Positions 28,051-37,381 of a stretch of 64,000 bases of DNA are shown here, in pieces. The notes beneath the pieces were generated by a model. The model searched no databases and had not been told where the DNA came from. It saw only the letters and a list, made by a program, of their open reading frames with translations. The translations under genes were made by a program, and so were the position numbers. The first letter of the stretch is position 1. The number at the start of each line of letters is the position of its first letter. Origin of the DNA: Lepidurus packardi (Eukaryota > Arthropoda > Branchiopoda > Notostraca > Triopsidae); assembly GCA_023053545.1 (NCBI GenBank), contig JAKZAN010000055.1, positions 248,001-312,000 of the forward strand, given 5' to 3'.

Positions 28051-29934
28051 ATGAATACAAGCTTAATTTTAGTTTTACTTTTAGCCCCGTTTTTAGGGTT
28101 TTTACTGAACATTTTTATTGGTAAGAAAATCGGCAAATCAGCTTCTGGCATTTTAGGAACCGCTGCGGTTTTAACTTCATTTGCCATTACGCTATTCTTT
28201 TTTCTAAACATCAACGAGACAAAAGAAGCAGTTTCTGTTTCTTTATTTGATTGGATTTCATTCAAAGGCATGAACGTTGATTTTGGCGTTTTGCTGGATC
28301 AATTGTCGTTATTGTGGTTGATGTTCGTGACCGGAATTGGTTCGTTGATTCACATTTATTCGATCAGTTACATGCACGATGACGCGAATATGCACAAGTT
28401 TTTTGCGTATTTGAATCTGTTCATCTTCTTCATGATTACACTTGTAGTGGGCAGCAACTTATTGGTGATGTTCATTGGTTGGGAAGGTGTTGGATTGTGT
28501 TCTTACTTATTAATTGGATTCTGGTATAAAAACCAAGCTTATAATGATGCTGCGAAGAAAGCCTTCATCATGAACAGAATTGGTGATTTAGGATTTTTGA
28601 TTGGTATTTTCATTATTGCATCGATGTTCTCAACATTGGATTACATGCAAATCAAACAAGCAATTGAAACAGGCGTTGGCTTAGATCCTTATATGATTGG
28701 TGCAGCGGCTTTGGCATTGTTTATTGGTGCTTGCGGAAAATCAGCACAATTGCCACTTTATACTTGGTTGCCGGATGCGATGGCAGGACCAACACCAGTT
28801 TCTGCATTAATTCACGCAGCAACGATGGTGACCGCGGGTATCTTCATGATTACGAGAATGCATTTCTTATTTGATTTGGCTCCAGAAATACAAAATATTA
28901 TTGCAATTGTAGGCGCTGTAACGGCTTTGGTTGCGGCAACAATTGGATTGGTTCAAAACGATATTAAAAAGGTCTTGGCCTACTCTACCGTTTCACAATT
29001 GGGATTGATGTTCTTGGCTTTGGGACTTGGCGCTTATGAAATCGCTGTTTTCCACGTGATCACACATGCATTCTTTAAAGCTTGCTTGTTCTTAGGTTCA
29101 GGATCGGTTATCCACGCTTTGCACGGCGAACAAGACATGCGAAATATGGGCGGACTGAGAAAAGTAATGAAAATTACGTTCATCACATTTTTAATTTCGT
29201 CATTGGCAATTGCAGGTATGCCGCCATTTTCAGGATTCTTTTCTAAAGATGAGATTTTGATGGTTGCTTTTGAACACAACATTGGTCTTTGGGTGATTGC
29301 TTCATTGGCATCAATCATGACTGCTTTTTATATGTTTAGATTGTTGTTCTTAACGTTTTCTAATGATTTTAGAGGAACAGAAGAGCAAAAAAAGCACTTG
29401 CACGAAAGTCCAGCATTGATTACGTTTCCACTAATCGTATTGGCTATTTTGGCTGCAGTTGGCGGCATTATCAGTTTGCCAGGCAATAGTTGGCTGAGCC
29501 ATTATTTGGCGCCATTGTTTCCAGCAGAAGCGCACGAAGCCCATGCTTTTGGGAATACAGAATACATGTTGATGGGCATTGCAGTTGCAGGCGGTTTAAT
29601 CGGGATTATTATCGCGTATGTGAAATATGTGAAGCAAAAACTAGTGCCACAAGCTGATGCAGAAATTACGGGTGTAACGAACGTTTTGTATCAAAAATAC
29701 TATGTAGACGAATTATATGACATTTTGTTCGTAAAGCCGCTTCACGCCTTGTCTCGCTTCTTTAGAGATGTTCTAGAAACAGCTTTGTCATCTTTTGTTT
29801 ATGGTTTCGAACGTGCAGCAAATGCAGTTGGAACACAAGGAAAAGTATTGCAGAACGGAAGCATCGGCTATTACCTTTTTGCTTTTGTTTTGGGCATGAG
29901 CGCGATTTTAATTTACTTATTTTTAGCACAATAA
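28051..29934 (+). CDS. nuoL: NADH-quinone oxidoreductase subunit L
   Basis: Distal antiporter-like proton-pumping subunit with a long lateral C-terminal helix. Markers are GWEGVGLCSYLLIGFWY, the key Lys and His region QLPLYTWLPDAMAGPTPVSALIHAATMVTAG, and HAFFKACLFLGSGSVIH. 627 residues, with about 16 helices. It lies 10 bp ahead of nuoM. Confidence 0.97.
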   Translation: MNTSLILVLLLAPFLGFLLNIFIGKKIGKSASGILGTAAVLTSFAITLFFFLNINETKEAVSVSLFDWISFKGMNVDFGVLLDQLSLLWLMFVTGIGSLIHIYSISYMHDDANMHKFFAYLNLFIFFMITLVVGSNLLVMFIGWEGVGLCSYLLIGFWYKNQAYNDAAKKAFIMNRIGDLGFLIGIFIIASMFSTLDYMQIKQAIETGVGLDPYMIGAAALALFIGACGKSAQLPLYTWLPDAMAGPTPVSALIHAATMVTAGIFMITRMHFLFDLAPEIQNIIAIVGAVTALVAATIGLVQNDIKKVLAYSTVSQLGLMFLALGLGAYEIAVFHVITHAFFKACLFLGSGSVIHALHGEQDMRNMGGLRKVMKITFITFLISSLAIAGMPPFSGFFSKDEILMVAFEHNIGLWVIASLASIMTAFYMFRLLFLTFSNDFRGTEEQKKHLHESPALITFPLIVLAILAAVGGIISLPGNSWLSHYLAPLFPAEAHEAHAFGNTEYMLMGIAVAGGLIGIIIAYVKYVKQKLVPQADAEITGVTNVLYQKYYVDELYDILFVKPLHALSRFFRDVLETALSSFVYGFERAANAVGTQGKVLQNGSIGYYLFAFVLGMSAILIYLFLAQ

Positions 29935-29944
29935 TCTTTACATA

Positions 29945-31387
29945 ATGGATGTAACTTATATATTGATTTTACTTTTACTCGGAACTGTTGCAACTTATTT
30001 CAGCGGCGATAAATTGGCTCCGAAAGTAGCACTGTTTTTCTCATTAGCAGCTTTAGCTGGTTCACTCGTTTTACTAAACCAATACTATATCGGCAGCGAT
30101 ATTGCTTTCAGTAGTCTTTGGTTGGAAAATCCGAAAATTCACATTGCCTTTTCTGGCGACGGACTTTCATTGGCGATGTTATTGCTCACAACAGCTTTAA
30201 TTCCAGTTATTGTTTATTCGTCGTTCCCAAACAATTTCGAAAACGCGAAATCATTCTACGCCCTAATCATGTTCATGGCATTTGCAATGAGCGGAACATT
30301 CTTGGCGATTGATGGTTTCTTGTATTACATCTTCTGGGAATTGGCCTTGATTCCAATCTACTTTATCGCTTTAATTTGGGGCAATGGTGATGCCGAATCA
30401 CGCAAGAAAGCAGTTGTGAAATTCTTCATTTACACATTTGCTGGTTCGTTGTTTATGTTGGTCGCTTTCGCGTATTTATACCAAAATACAGGCAGTTTCC
30501 TTTGGGATGATCTAACAGCATCTGCACTTTCAGACCGTGAGCAATTTTGGATTTTCATCGCGTTTTTAGCAGCATATGCGATTAAAATTCCGTTGATTCC
30601 TTTTCACACTTGGCAGGCAGCAGTTTATGAAAAAGCACCAACCGTTGGTACGATGTTACTTTCTGGAATAATGCTTAAAATGGGTTTATACAGCGTTTTG
30701 AGATGGCAATTGCCAATCGCGCCAAATGCCGCAAAAGAAGTAATGCCGATTATTATCGGCTTAAGCATTGCAGGCGTAATTTACGGGTCAATCGTGGCAT
30801 TGCGCCAGAAAGATTTGAAACGATTATTGGCTTATTCTTCATTGGCACACGTCGGATTAATCGCAGCTGGCTGTTATACCTTAACATTAGATGGTTTCGT
30901 TGGCGCTGTTCTGCAAATGATCGCGCACGGTTTTGTAATCGTAGGCTTGTTTTTAGTTGCTGAAATTATCTACAGAAGATTTGCAACGCGTGAAATCTCA
31001 GAAATGGGCGGCATCAGAATTCAATCGCCAAAATTCACCTCGATGTTCTTGATTATGGTATTGGCTTCCGTGGCTTTGCCATCAACATTTAACTTTGTGG
31101 GCGAATTTATGGTATTGTACAGCCTTTCGCAAGTTGATGTTGTGTATGCCATTTTAGGTGGAACCACCATCATTTTAGGTGCAGTTTACATGTTGCGAAT
31201 GTTCCAAAATGTAATGCTAGGTGAACAAAACTCAAAGCCTTTTGCAGATGTCACTTTCAACGAAGGACTTTCACTGGTGGTTCTAATTGCTGTTTTGTTA
31301 TTCTTCGGATTCTATCCAAAGCCAATTACAGATTTAATTACACCTGCACTTCAAAATATTCTTCAAAGTATCAATCGCTTCAATTAA
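29945..31387 (+). CDS. nuoM: NADH-quinone oxidoreductase subunit M
   Basis: Second antiporter-like subunit. Diagnostic blocks are FYIFWELALIPIYFIALIWG-like residues 127-145 with the helix-5 Glu, IKIPLIPFHTWQAAVYEKAPT and LKRLLAYSSLAHVGLIAAG. 480 residues, 14 helices expected. It is followed after 12 bp by nuoN. Confidence 0.96.
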   Translation: MDVTYILILLLLGTVATYFSGDKLAPKVALFFSLAALAGSLVLLNQYYIGSDIAFSSLWLENPKIHIAFSGDGLSLAMLLLTTALIPVIVYSSFPNNFENAKSFYALIMFMAFAMSGTFLAIDGFLYYIFWELALIPIYFIALIWGNGDAESRKKAVVKFFIYTFAGSLFMLVAFAYLYQNTGSFLWDDLTASALSDREQFWIFIAFLAAYAIKIPLIPFHTWQAAVYEKAPTVGTMLLSGIMLKMGLYSVLRWQLPIAPNAAKEVMPIIIGLSIAGVIYGSIVALRQKDLKRLLAYSSLAHVGLIAAGCYTLTLDGFVGAVLQMIAHGFVIVGLFLVAEIIYRRFATREISEMGGIRIQSPKFTSMFLIMVLASVALPSTFNFVGEFMVLYSLSQVDVVYAILGGTTIILGAVYMLRMFQNVMLGEQNSKPFADVTFNEGLSLVVLIAVLLFFGFYPKPITDLITPALQNILQSINRFN

Positions 31388-31399
31388 GCTAGAAAATAA

Positions 31400-32770
31400 A
31401 TGAACACATTAATATCCATTATAGGTTTAGGCGTTTTAGTCCTTCTATTAGAAATTATTAACCTCCGAAAAGCAATCGTGCCATTAACAATTGCTGGATT
31501 GCTAGGGGTTTTGGCCGTTACGGCTTCAGAATATGGATCGCCAGAGCGCTACTACAATGACATGATTGTTGTGAGCCATTATTCGACTGCTTTTTCTGGC
31601 TTGTTCATTATCTTAACCATTTTCCTGGTAGCATTGAGCCACGATTTTTACAGCAAACTTCCTGGAAAGATTTCTGATTTTGTGGCCATCAAGATATTCT
31701 TGTTGGCTGGAGCCGTTGCGATGGTTTCTTTTGGCAATTTATCAATGTTCTTCTTAGGTATTGAGGTACTTTCTATTTCTTTGTATGTATTGGCAGCCAG
31801 CGAAAGATTGAACCTTAAAAGCAATGAAGCAGGAATGAAATACTTTCTGATGGGTGCTTTTGCTTCAGGAATCATCTTGTTTGGCATTTGTTTAATTTAT
31901 GGCGCAACTGGCACTTTTAATGTTGCTGAAATCTACGAATTGTCAAAATCAGAACTAATCCCAAGTTGGTTTTTTATTGGTATGACCTTGATGGTTATTG
32001 GTATGTTATTCAAAATAGCCGCAGTTCCATTCCATTTTTGGGCGCCTGACGTTTATGAAGGTTCTCCAGCTTTGGTAACCGCAACCATGAGCACACTTGC
32101 AAAAGTTACTGCAATGGCAACACTCTATAAATTAATGAGCGGACTCAACGCAAACTTAACTCCTGCAACAGAAATCATAATTGCAATAATCGCAATGCTT
32201 TCAATGACTGTTGGAAACTTGATGGCTTTGCGTCAGGATAACGTGAAGCGTATGCTGGCTTTTTCGGGTATTTCGCATGCAGGATATATGTTGATGGCTT
32301 TGTTGGCTTTGGCTACCTCAGCAGGAACATTGTTGTATTATACGGCAGCTTACGCATTAGCAGGAATAGCAGCTTTTACGGTTGTTTTATATGTGTGCAA
32401 ATCCAAAGGAAACGAAGATGTAGTTAATTTTAATGGACTGGGTAAAAGAAACCCATTACTTGCAGCGATACTAACAGCTTCACTATTGTCGATGGCCGGA
32501 ATTCCGATATTTTCTGGATTCTTTGCCAAATTTATGTTGTTTAACCAAACAATCGAAGGTGGTTACCTAGCAGTAGTTTTGGTAGCGGTTGTAAATTCAA
32601 TTATCAGTGTGGGTTACTACTTCAAACTGATTTTAGCTATGTATACCAAGCCATCTGATGAAACAGCAGAGCCAGTTGCATTTGCTTTCTATGCAGTAGG
32701 AATCATTGCAATTGTTTTGAATATCGTTTTGGGTTTATTTCCTTCAGTTGTGATGGATTTATTGGCATAG
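31400..32770 (+). CDS. nuoN: NADH-quinone oxidoreductase subunit N
   Basis: Third antiporter-like subunit and last gene of the operon. Markers are FFLGIEVLSISLYVLAA, KIAAVPFHFWAPDVYEGSPALVT and VKRMLAFSGISHAGYMLMA. 456 residues. Its stop codon is one base from the stop codon of the convergent galT gene, and no hairpin terminator lies between them. Confidence 0.96.
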   Translation: MNTLISIIGLGVLVLLLEIINLRKAIVPLTIAGLLGVLAVTASEYGSPERYYNDMIVVSHYSTAFSGLFIILTIFLVALSHDFYSKLPGKISDFVAIKIFLLAGAVAMVSFGNLSMFFLGIEVLSISLYVLAASERLNLKSNEAGMKYFLMGAFASGIILFGICLIYGATGTFNVAEIYELSKSELIPSWFFIGMTLMVIGMLFKIAAVPFHFWAPDVYEGSPALVTATMSTLAKVTAMATLYKLMSGLNANLTPATEIIIAIIAMLSMTVGNLMALRQDNVKRMLAFSGISHAGYMLMALLALATSAGTLLYYTAAYALAGIAAFTVVLYVCKSKGNEDVVNFNGLGKRNPLLAAILTASLLSMAGIPIFSGFFAKFMLFNQTIEGGYLAVVLVAVVNSIISVGYYFKLILAMYTKPSDETAEPVAFAFYAVGIIAIVLNIVLGLFPSVVMDLLA

Positions 32771-32771
32771 A

Positions 32772-33830
32772 CTAAACACCACTTTTTCGGTTCTTATAAT
32801 GCACATCTGGTAAATCACGCAAGATCGACGCACTTTTTTCTGGTGTAATGTCGCGTTGTGACTCGCCAAGCATTTCGTAGCCAACCATAAATTTTTTGAC
32901 AGACGCTGATCGCAACAGCGGTGGATAAAACAACATGTGAAAATGCCATTCGTCATGTGTCAAACCATCTGTTGGCGCTTGGTGCATTCCTGCGCTGTAC
33001 GGAAATGAAACCTCAAACAAGTTGTCGTAACGGATTGTAAGTGCTTTTAAAATTTCTGCAAACGATTTGCTTTCCGCAGCATCAAAATCTGTAATCTTTG
33101 TGATCCGTCGTTTGCTTATAATCATTGTTTCGTATGGCCACGTTGCCCAAAACGGAACCAGCACTACAAAATGTTCGTTTTGCAATACTATTCGCTTGTT
33201 GCTTTCCAATTCAGAAATTAAATAATCCTCCAAAATGGTGCGTTGGTGCTTATCAAAATAGGCCTTTAGCTGGTTTTGTTTCCGAAGTATTTGCGTTGGC
33301 AAGGCGTTCTGAGCCCAAATTTGACCATGCGGATGTGGGTTGCTACAGCCCATTATTTCGCCTTTATTCTCAAAAATCTGCACATAATTGATGTAGTCCA
33401 GATTGCCAATTTCTTCGTATTGTTCTTGCCACAAGCGCACCACTTTTTCGATGCTTTCCACATCCATTTCCGGAAGCGTCAAGTTGTGCTTTGGGCTAAA
33501 ACAAATCACCTTATTGATGCCCTGCTCTGGTATGGCTTGAAAAAGTTCACTGCTGGATTCTTGCTTTTGAAAAGCAATTGGCAAAAGCGATGGAAAATCA
33601 TTTTCGAAAACGAAAACATCGTTATAATGCCTGTTTCGAATGCCATTTGAGCGCAAGTTACCCGGACACAAATAGCATCCCGAATCGTAAACAGGCCGTT
33701 CAATTTCCTTTATGATTTCTTTTTGCCCTTGCCACGGCCGCTTTGCCCGATGTGGCGATACGAGAACGTATTCGCCAGTAAGCGGGTTTAAGCGGCGGTG
33801 TGGATGCTCGTTATAATTGAAAATTTCCAT
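32772..33830 (-). CDS. galT: Galactose-1-phosphate uridylyltransferase
   Basis: Leloir-pathway enzyme exchanging UMP between UDP-glucose and galactose-1-phosphate. The active-site motif is NPHPHGQIW; the zinc-site Cys pair is in CYLCPGN. The N-terminus HPHRRLNPLTGEYVLVSPHR is diagnostic. The ATG at 33830 was chosen; upstream open frame runs into a repeat element. 352 residues. Last gene of galM-galK-galT, separated from galK by 110 bp holding a repeat. Confidence 0.95.
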   Translation of the reverse strand: MEIFNYNEHPHRRLNPLTGEYVLVSPHRAKRPWQGQKEIIKEIERPVYDSGCYLCPGNLRSNGIRNRHYNDVFVFENDFPSLLPIAFQKQESSSELFQAIPEQGINKVICFSPKHNLTLPEMDVESIEKVVRLWQEQYEEIGNLDYINYVQIFENKGEIMGCSNPHPHGQIWAQNALPTQILRKQNQLKAYFDKHQRTILEDYLISELESNKRIVLQNEHFVVLVPFWATWPYETMIISKRRITKITDFDAAESKSFAEILKALTIRYDNLFEVSFPYSAGMHQAPTDGLTHDEWHFHMLFYPPLLRSASVKKFMVGYEMLGESQRDITPEKSASILRDLPDVHYKNRKSGV

Positions 33831-33847
33831 ATTAAGTGTGTTGTGCG

Positions 33848-33934
33848 CCACGGATTGAGGCGATTTCCTTTTGGGCGGTACGCCAAAAAGAAAAAGCCGA
33901 AAGCCGGGCACGCTTTTTCAGCGTGGGCGCCCGA
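33848..33934. repeat. Diverged dispersed palindromic element between galK and galT
   Basis: CGGATTGAGGCGATTTCCTT and GCCGAAAGCCGGGC correspond to the arms of the family in reverse orientation, followed by a local hairpin GGGCACGC...GCGTGGGCGCCC. Diverged, so the assignment is moderate. Confidence 0.45.
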
Positions 33935-33940
33935 ATTAAT

Positions 33941-35107
33941 TTAAAAAACTACGCCAACTCCGTCTGTAATTTTGATTCTGTAAGCAACTGCGTCAATTGC
34001 AAATTGCAGTTTATATTCTTCCAAGATTGTTTCGATCGCGTCATTTGTGGCGCTGCGCTCGATCAGATTAATGGTGCAGCCGCCAAAACCGCCGCCCATC
34101 ATCCTGCTGCCAGTAATTTCTGGAAAATCGCGAGCGGCCTCAACCAGGAAATCAAGTTCGCGGCAACTAACTTCATATTTATCACGCAAACCATCGTGGG
34201 TTTGAAACATTAATTTCCCCAAAAAATCAAAATCATTGTCTTTCAGCGCTTTAACAGCTAAATGCACCCGCGCTATTTCTTCAACCACAAAGAGGCACCT
34301 TTTGTAGAGCGTTTCACCCAGTTGGTTTTGAAGGGCGTGGATATGTTTGAATGTGCAATCCCGCAGCGTGTTTAGGCTTGGAAAATTGTGTTTGATGATT
34401 TCGAGACCGTCATCGCATTCGCGCCTGCGGTCGTTGTAGCCAGAAGTTAAGTGCGTGTGCTTGACCTTGCTGTCGATGAGGAAAAACTCATATTGTTCTG
34501 ATTCGATCTTGTGATGTGTAAAGTCCAATGTATCGCAGTCCAATAGAATAGCATGATTTTCGCGCCCAAAAATGCTTGCAAATTGGTCCATAATGCCGCA
34601 CTTCACGCCGGCAAATGTATGTTCCGCTTGCTGACCGATTAGTGCCACGTCCCGTTTTGAAACGCCCAAATTGAACAAATCGTTAAGTGCAAATCCAAAA
34701 CCGCATTCCAATGCAGCAGACGAGGAAAGTCCGCCGCCGATTGGAATATTACCCGAAAAGGCCATGTCAAAACCAGCAATTCCTGCGTTTCTATCTTTTA
34801 GCAGTGCCAACACACCAAGCAAATAATTTGCCCACATTTTCTGTACAGGCTGAATTTGGTCTGTACTTTCAAACTCGTACGAATCGTCTAAATCGACTGC
34901 GAAAATGCGGCACTTGGCAGTTGTTTTTTGTTGGAAAGCAAAACACATATAGCGATCTATTGCCGCTGGAAGCACAAAACCGTGATTGTAGTCGATATGC
35001 TCCCCAATAATGTTTATGCGGCCAGGCGCCAAAAAAATCCGCTCCGGCTCGGCGCCAAAAAATTGCGTAAAAGCATTTTTTGTATGGTTAATTAGTTCTT
35101 GTGTCAT
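33941..35107 (-). CDS. galK: Galactokinase
   Basis: GHMP-superfamily kinase phosphorylating galactose at C1. The galactokinase signature GRINIIGEHIDYNHGFVLPA, the ATP-binding loop GGGLSSSAALECGF and the C-terminal GGGFGGCTINL are present. The start (MTQELINHTKNAF) at 35107 fits the family; the longer open frame overlaps galM deeply. 388 residues. It overlaps the end of galM by 20 bp, indicating one transcript. Confidence 0.96.
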   Translation of the reverse strand: MTQELINHTKNAFTQFFGAEPERIFLAPGRINIIGEHIDYNHGFVLPAAIDRYMCFAFQQKTTAKCRIFAVDLDDSYEFESTDQIQPVQKMWANYLLGVLALLKDRNAGIAGFDMAFSGNIPIGGGLSSSAALECGFGFALNDLFNLGVSKRDVALIGQQAEHTFAGVKCGIMDQFASIFGRENHAILLDCDTLDFTHHKIESEQYEFFLIDSKVKHTHLTSGYNDRRRECDDGLEIIKHNFPSLNTLRDCTFKHIHALQNQLGETLYKRCLFVVEEIARVHLAVKALKDNDFDFLGKLMFQTHDGLRDKYEVSCRELDFLVEAARDFPEITGSRMMGGGFGGCTINLIERSATNDAIETILEEYKLQFAIDAVAYRIKITDGVGVVF

Positions 35108-36101
35108 AACTAAATTTATATGAAGTGATGTGCTTGTAATGATCGCCTTTTCTGAGTACCGAATTTGGGAAGTTTGTATGATTTGGCGCATCCGGAAAAT
35201 TTTGAGTTTCAAAGCAAATGCCGCTCAGCGAATGATAATCAGTTTGATTTTTACCCTTAATTTGGCCAAAACAATCACCGCCAACATAAATATGCACGGC
35301 TGGCTGGCTGGTTCTAACCTCTAATTTCAAACCGTTCTTTGAACCGTATAATGCAGCGGCTGGACCGGGAGTTTCCTCTAAAACAAAAGTATCATCAATT
35401 GTTTGCGGACAATTGTTTGGGGTTGTAAAATCAAATTGGGTTTGTGCCAACGCTACAAATTCGCCAGTTGGAATCATGTTTTTTGTTTCCAATCTATATT
35501 CGGCATTCACAAAGAGCTTCAAATTTGCTATGTCTGCCTGATGACCATCCAGATTGAAATAGCTGTGCTGGGTCAGATTCACAACGGTTTCGTCACTCGT
35601 CGCAGCACCGAATTTCACCAGCAATTCATTCAAATCTGTAAGTTCATAGGTAACATTAACGCTCAAATCACCAGGAAACCCCTGATCATATTCAGCACTG
35701 TGATAATGCAGCGTAATGGCCGAACGAGAAACATCTTTTAGCTCCCAAATCCGCTGGCTAAATCCCATCCTGCCGCCATGCAGACAATTTCCGTTGTTGT
35801 TTGTGTCCAGTTGAATTGCCTCACCATTTTGCGAAAATTTTCCGCCTGCAATTCGGCCCGCATACCGGCCAACCGCCGCGCCAAAGTAAGGCGGTGCTGG
35901 CAAATCAATCGAATGTATATAAGCCTCAAGCGTATTGAAACCCAACACAACATCGGTTTTTTCACCGTTCAAAAGCGGCACCCGAAGCGAAACCAAAGTT
36001 GCGCCATACGTAATAATGTCTGCTTCAAACCCATTATTATTCTGGATTGTATAACAATAAACTGTCGTTCCATCTGGCATCTTCCCGAATATCTTTTCCA
36101 T
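35088..36101 (-). CDS. galM: Aldose 1-epimerase (galactose mutarotase)
   Basis: Interconverts the anomers of galactose ahead of galactokinase. Motifs are NCLHGGRMGFSQRIWEL, the catalytic His region NLTQHSYFNLDGH and the catalytic Glu in GICFETQNFPDAPNHTNFP. The start at 36101 gives 337 residues with no signal peptide, so the enzyme is probably cytoplasmic. First gene of the gal operon; no clear promoter box was found upstream. Confidence 0.94.
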   Translation of the reverse strand: MEKIFGKMPDGTTVYCYTIQNNNGFEADIITYGATLVSLRVPLLNGEKTDVVLGFNTLEAYIHSIDLPAPPYFGAAVGRYAGRIAGGKFSQNGEAIQLDTNNNGNCLHGGRMGFSQRIWELKDVSRSAITLHYHSAEYDQGFPGDLSVNVTYELTDLNELLVKFGAATSDETVVNLTQHSYFNLDGHQADIANLKLFVNAEYRLETKNMIPTGEFVALAQTQFDFTTPNNCPQTIDDTFVLEETPGPAAALYGSKNGLKLEVRTSQPAVHIYVGGDCFGQIKGKNQTDYHSLSGICFETQNFPDAPNHTNFPNSVLRKGDHYKHITSYKFSYDTRTN

Positions 36102-36177
36102 GCGACTAAATTTGGTTGCCACATAAAAATACGGCAATGGTTCCGGATTCGCTACTACATTAGGCTTGCGTTAACGT

Positions 36178-36216
36178 GACGAATGTCAGTCCGTAAAGTC
36201 CTAAAGTCGTAACGTC
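36178..36216. repeat. GTC-rich short repeat, remnant of four-helix-bundle type flank
   Basis: Contains GTAAAGTCCTAAAGTCGTAACGTC, here split as GTAAAGTC, CTAAAGTC and GTAACGTC: three near-identical 8-mers like those beside the four-helix-bundle gene, but with no gene here. Confidence 0.5.
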
Positions 36217-36250
36217 CTGTTGCCGAAGTGCCGGCGTGGATTTCCATGCA

Positions 36251-36308
36251 ATTTTTGGAATTTGGGATTTTGGAATTTGGATATTACCGTTTGGAATTTA
36301 GATTTTTT
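36251..36308. repeat. GGAATTTGG-type short repeat tract
   Basis: TTTGGAATTTGGGATTTTGG, then GGAATTTGGA and TTTGGAATTTAGA: imperfect short direct repeats next to a dispersed palindrome. No coding potential seen. Confidence 0.5.
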
Positions 36309-36387
36309 GGGCGTTTTGCGCGCTGTCCGTTCTATCTTTTGCTTGCTGCGCGCAAAAGGATGCCACTTCCATCGCTAACGCGGCATT
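36309..36387. repeat. Dispersed palindromic element
   Basis: GCGCGCTGTCCGTTCTATC, TTTTGC and GCAAAAGGATGCCACTTCC, then GCTAACGCGGC. It bridges the two sub-types of the family: arms as at 18100, core as at 26551. Confidence 0.65.
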
Positions 36388-36433
36388 ATAGGAAGTGAGG
36401 ATATTATAGATAATTCAGCTTTGCAGTGCAGCT

Positions 36434-37044
36434 CATAAAAAAAGCCCCTCTAAAAAGAGGAGCTTTTATGTACCCGGAGCCGGAGTCGAGCTAAAAGCAT
36501 TTGACTCCACTCCATAAAAAAAGCCTCTCTAAAAAGAGGAGCTTTTATGTACCCGGAGCCGGAGTCGAACTAAAAGCATTTGACTCCACTCCATAAAAAA
36601 AGCTCCTCTAAAAAGAGGAGCTTTTATGTACCCGGAGCCGGAGTCGAGCTAAAAGCATTTGACTCCACTCCATAAAAAAAGCTCCTCTAAAAAGAGGAGC
36701 TTTTATGTACCCGGAGCCGGAGTCGAACTAAAAGCATTTGACTCCACTCCATAAAAAAAGCTCCTCTAAAAAGAGGAGCTTTTATGTACCCGGAGCCGGA
36801 GTCGAACTAAAAGCATTTGACTCCACTCCATAAAAAAAGCTCCTCTAAAAAGAGGAGCTTTTATGTACCCGGAGCCGGAGTCGAACTAAAAGCATTTGAC
36901 TCCACTCCATAAAAAAAGCTCCTCTAAAAAGAGGAGCTTTTATGTACCCGGAGCCGGAGTCGAACTAAAAGCATTTGACTCCACTCCATAAAAAAAGCTC
37001 CTCTAAAAAGAGGAGCTTTTATGTACCCGGAGCCGGAGTCGAAC
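36434..37044 (-). repeat. 79-bp tandem array derived from tRNA-Leu 3' end plus terminator
   Basis: The motif GTACCCGGAGCCGGAGTCGA recurs at 36470, 36549, 36628, 36707, 36786, 36865, 36944 and 37023, exactly every 79 bp. The eighth is in the intact tRNA-Leu gene. On the minus strand each of the other seven units reads: spacer GGAGTGGAGTCAAATGCTTT, the last 21 nt of the tRNA, then a hairpin terminator (AGCTCCTCT, TTTT, AGAGGAGCT, T-run). Units 1 and 2 differ slightly in the hairpin, and units 1 and 3 carry GAGC instead of GAAC. No gene lies here. Confidence 0.9.
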
Positions 37045-37103
37045 CGGCACGGTTTCCCACAGGTGTTTGAGACCAGCGCGTCTACCAATTCCGCCATCCG
37101 GGC
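37024..37103 (-). tRNA. tRNA-Leu (anticodon CAA)
   Basis: On the minus strand an acceptor stem GCCCGGA/TCCGGGT (G1-U72), D-arm GCGGAATTGGTAGACGC, anticodon loop CTCAAAC, a long variable arm TGGGAAACCGT and T-arm GCCGG-TTCGACT-CCGGC give an 80-nt class II tRNA without encoded CCA. The anticodon stem CTGGT/ACCTG has a U-U mismatch at the second pair. A terminator hairpin lies 3-30 nt downstream. Confidence 0.92.
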
Positions 37104-37181
37104 TTAGCAGACGAAAAATAACAACAGTTATTTATCGCAATAGATAAGGTGCATTACTGTGCCTTATCCTTTAACACGGTG

Positions 37182-37189
37182 CAAATGTA
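37182..37189 (-). promoter_or_regulatory. Candidate tRNA-Leu promoter -7 box
   Basis: TACATTTG on the minus strand, 79 bp before the tRNA 5' end. No clear -33 box. Confidence 0.35.
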
Positions 37190-37255
37190 AAAAAATATTA
37201 TTACTAAAAAACGAAAATTAGTTAAAAATATACCCACTCCATCGGATTAAATTTC

Positions 37256-37263
37256 TAAATTTG
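37256..37263 (+). promoter_or_regulatory. Candidate prs promoter -7 box
   Basis: TAAATTTG, 118 bp before the prs ATG. No clear -33 box, so the call is weak. Confidence 0.35.
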
Positions 37264-37381
37264 CACCTCGTTTAGGCGACACACAACTAACTAACTACAT
37301 TCTAGGGATTTAAAAAACTCCAAAAAGTGAGGCAACTCACAGAAGAATTTATAAATCACATGAATTAAAACTAAATTAAAA

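Noticed and set aside
36434..37044. CRISPR array
   Set aside because: The 79-bp units are nearly identical throughout, with no unique spacers, and clearly derive from a tRNA 3' end and terminator. No cas genes are in the window.
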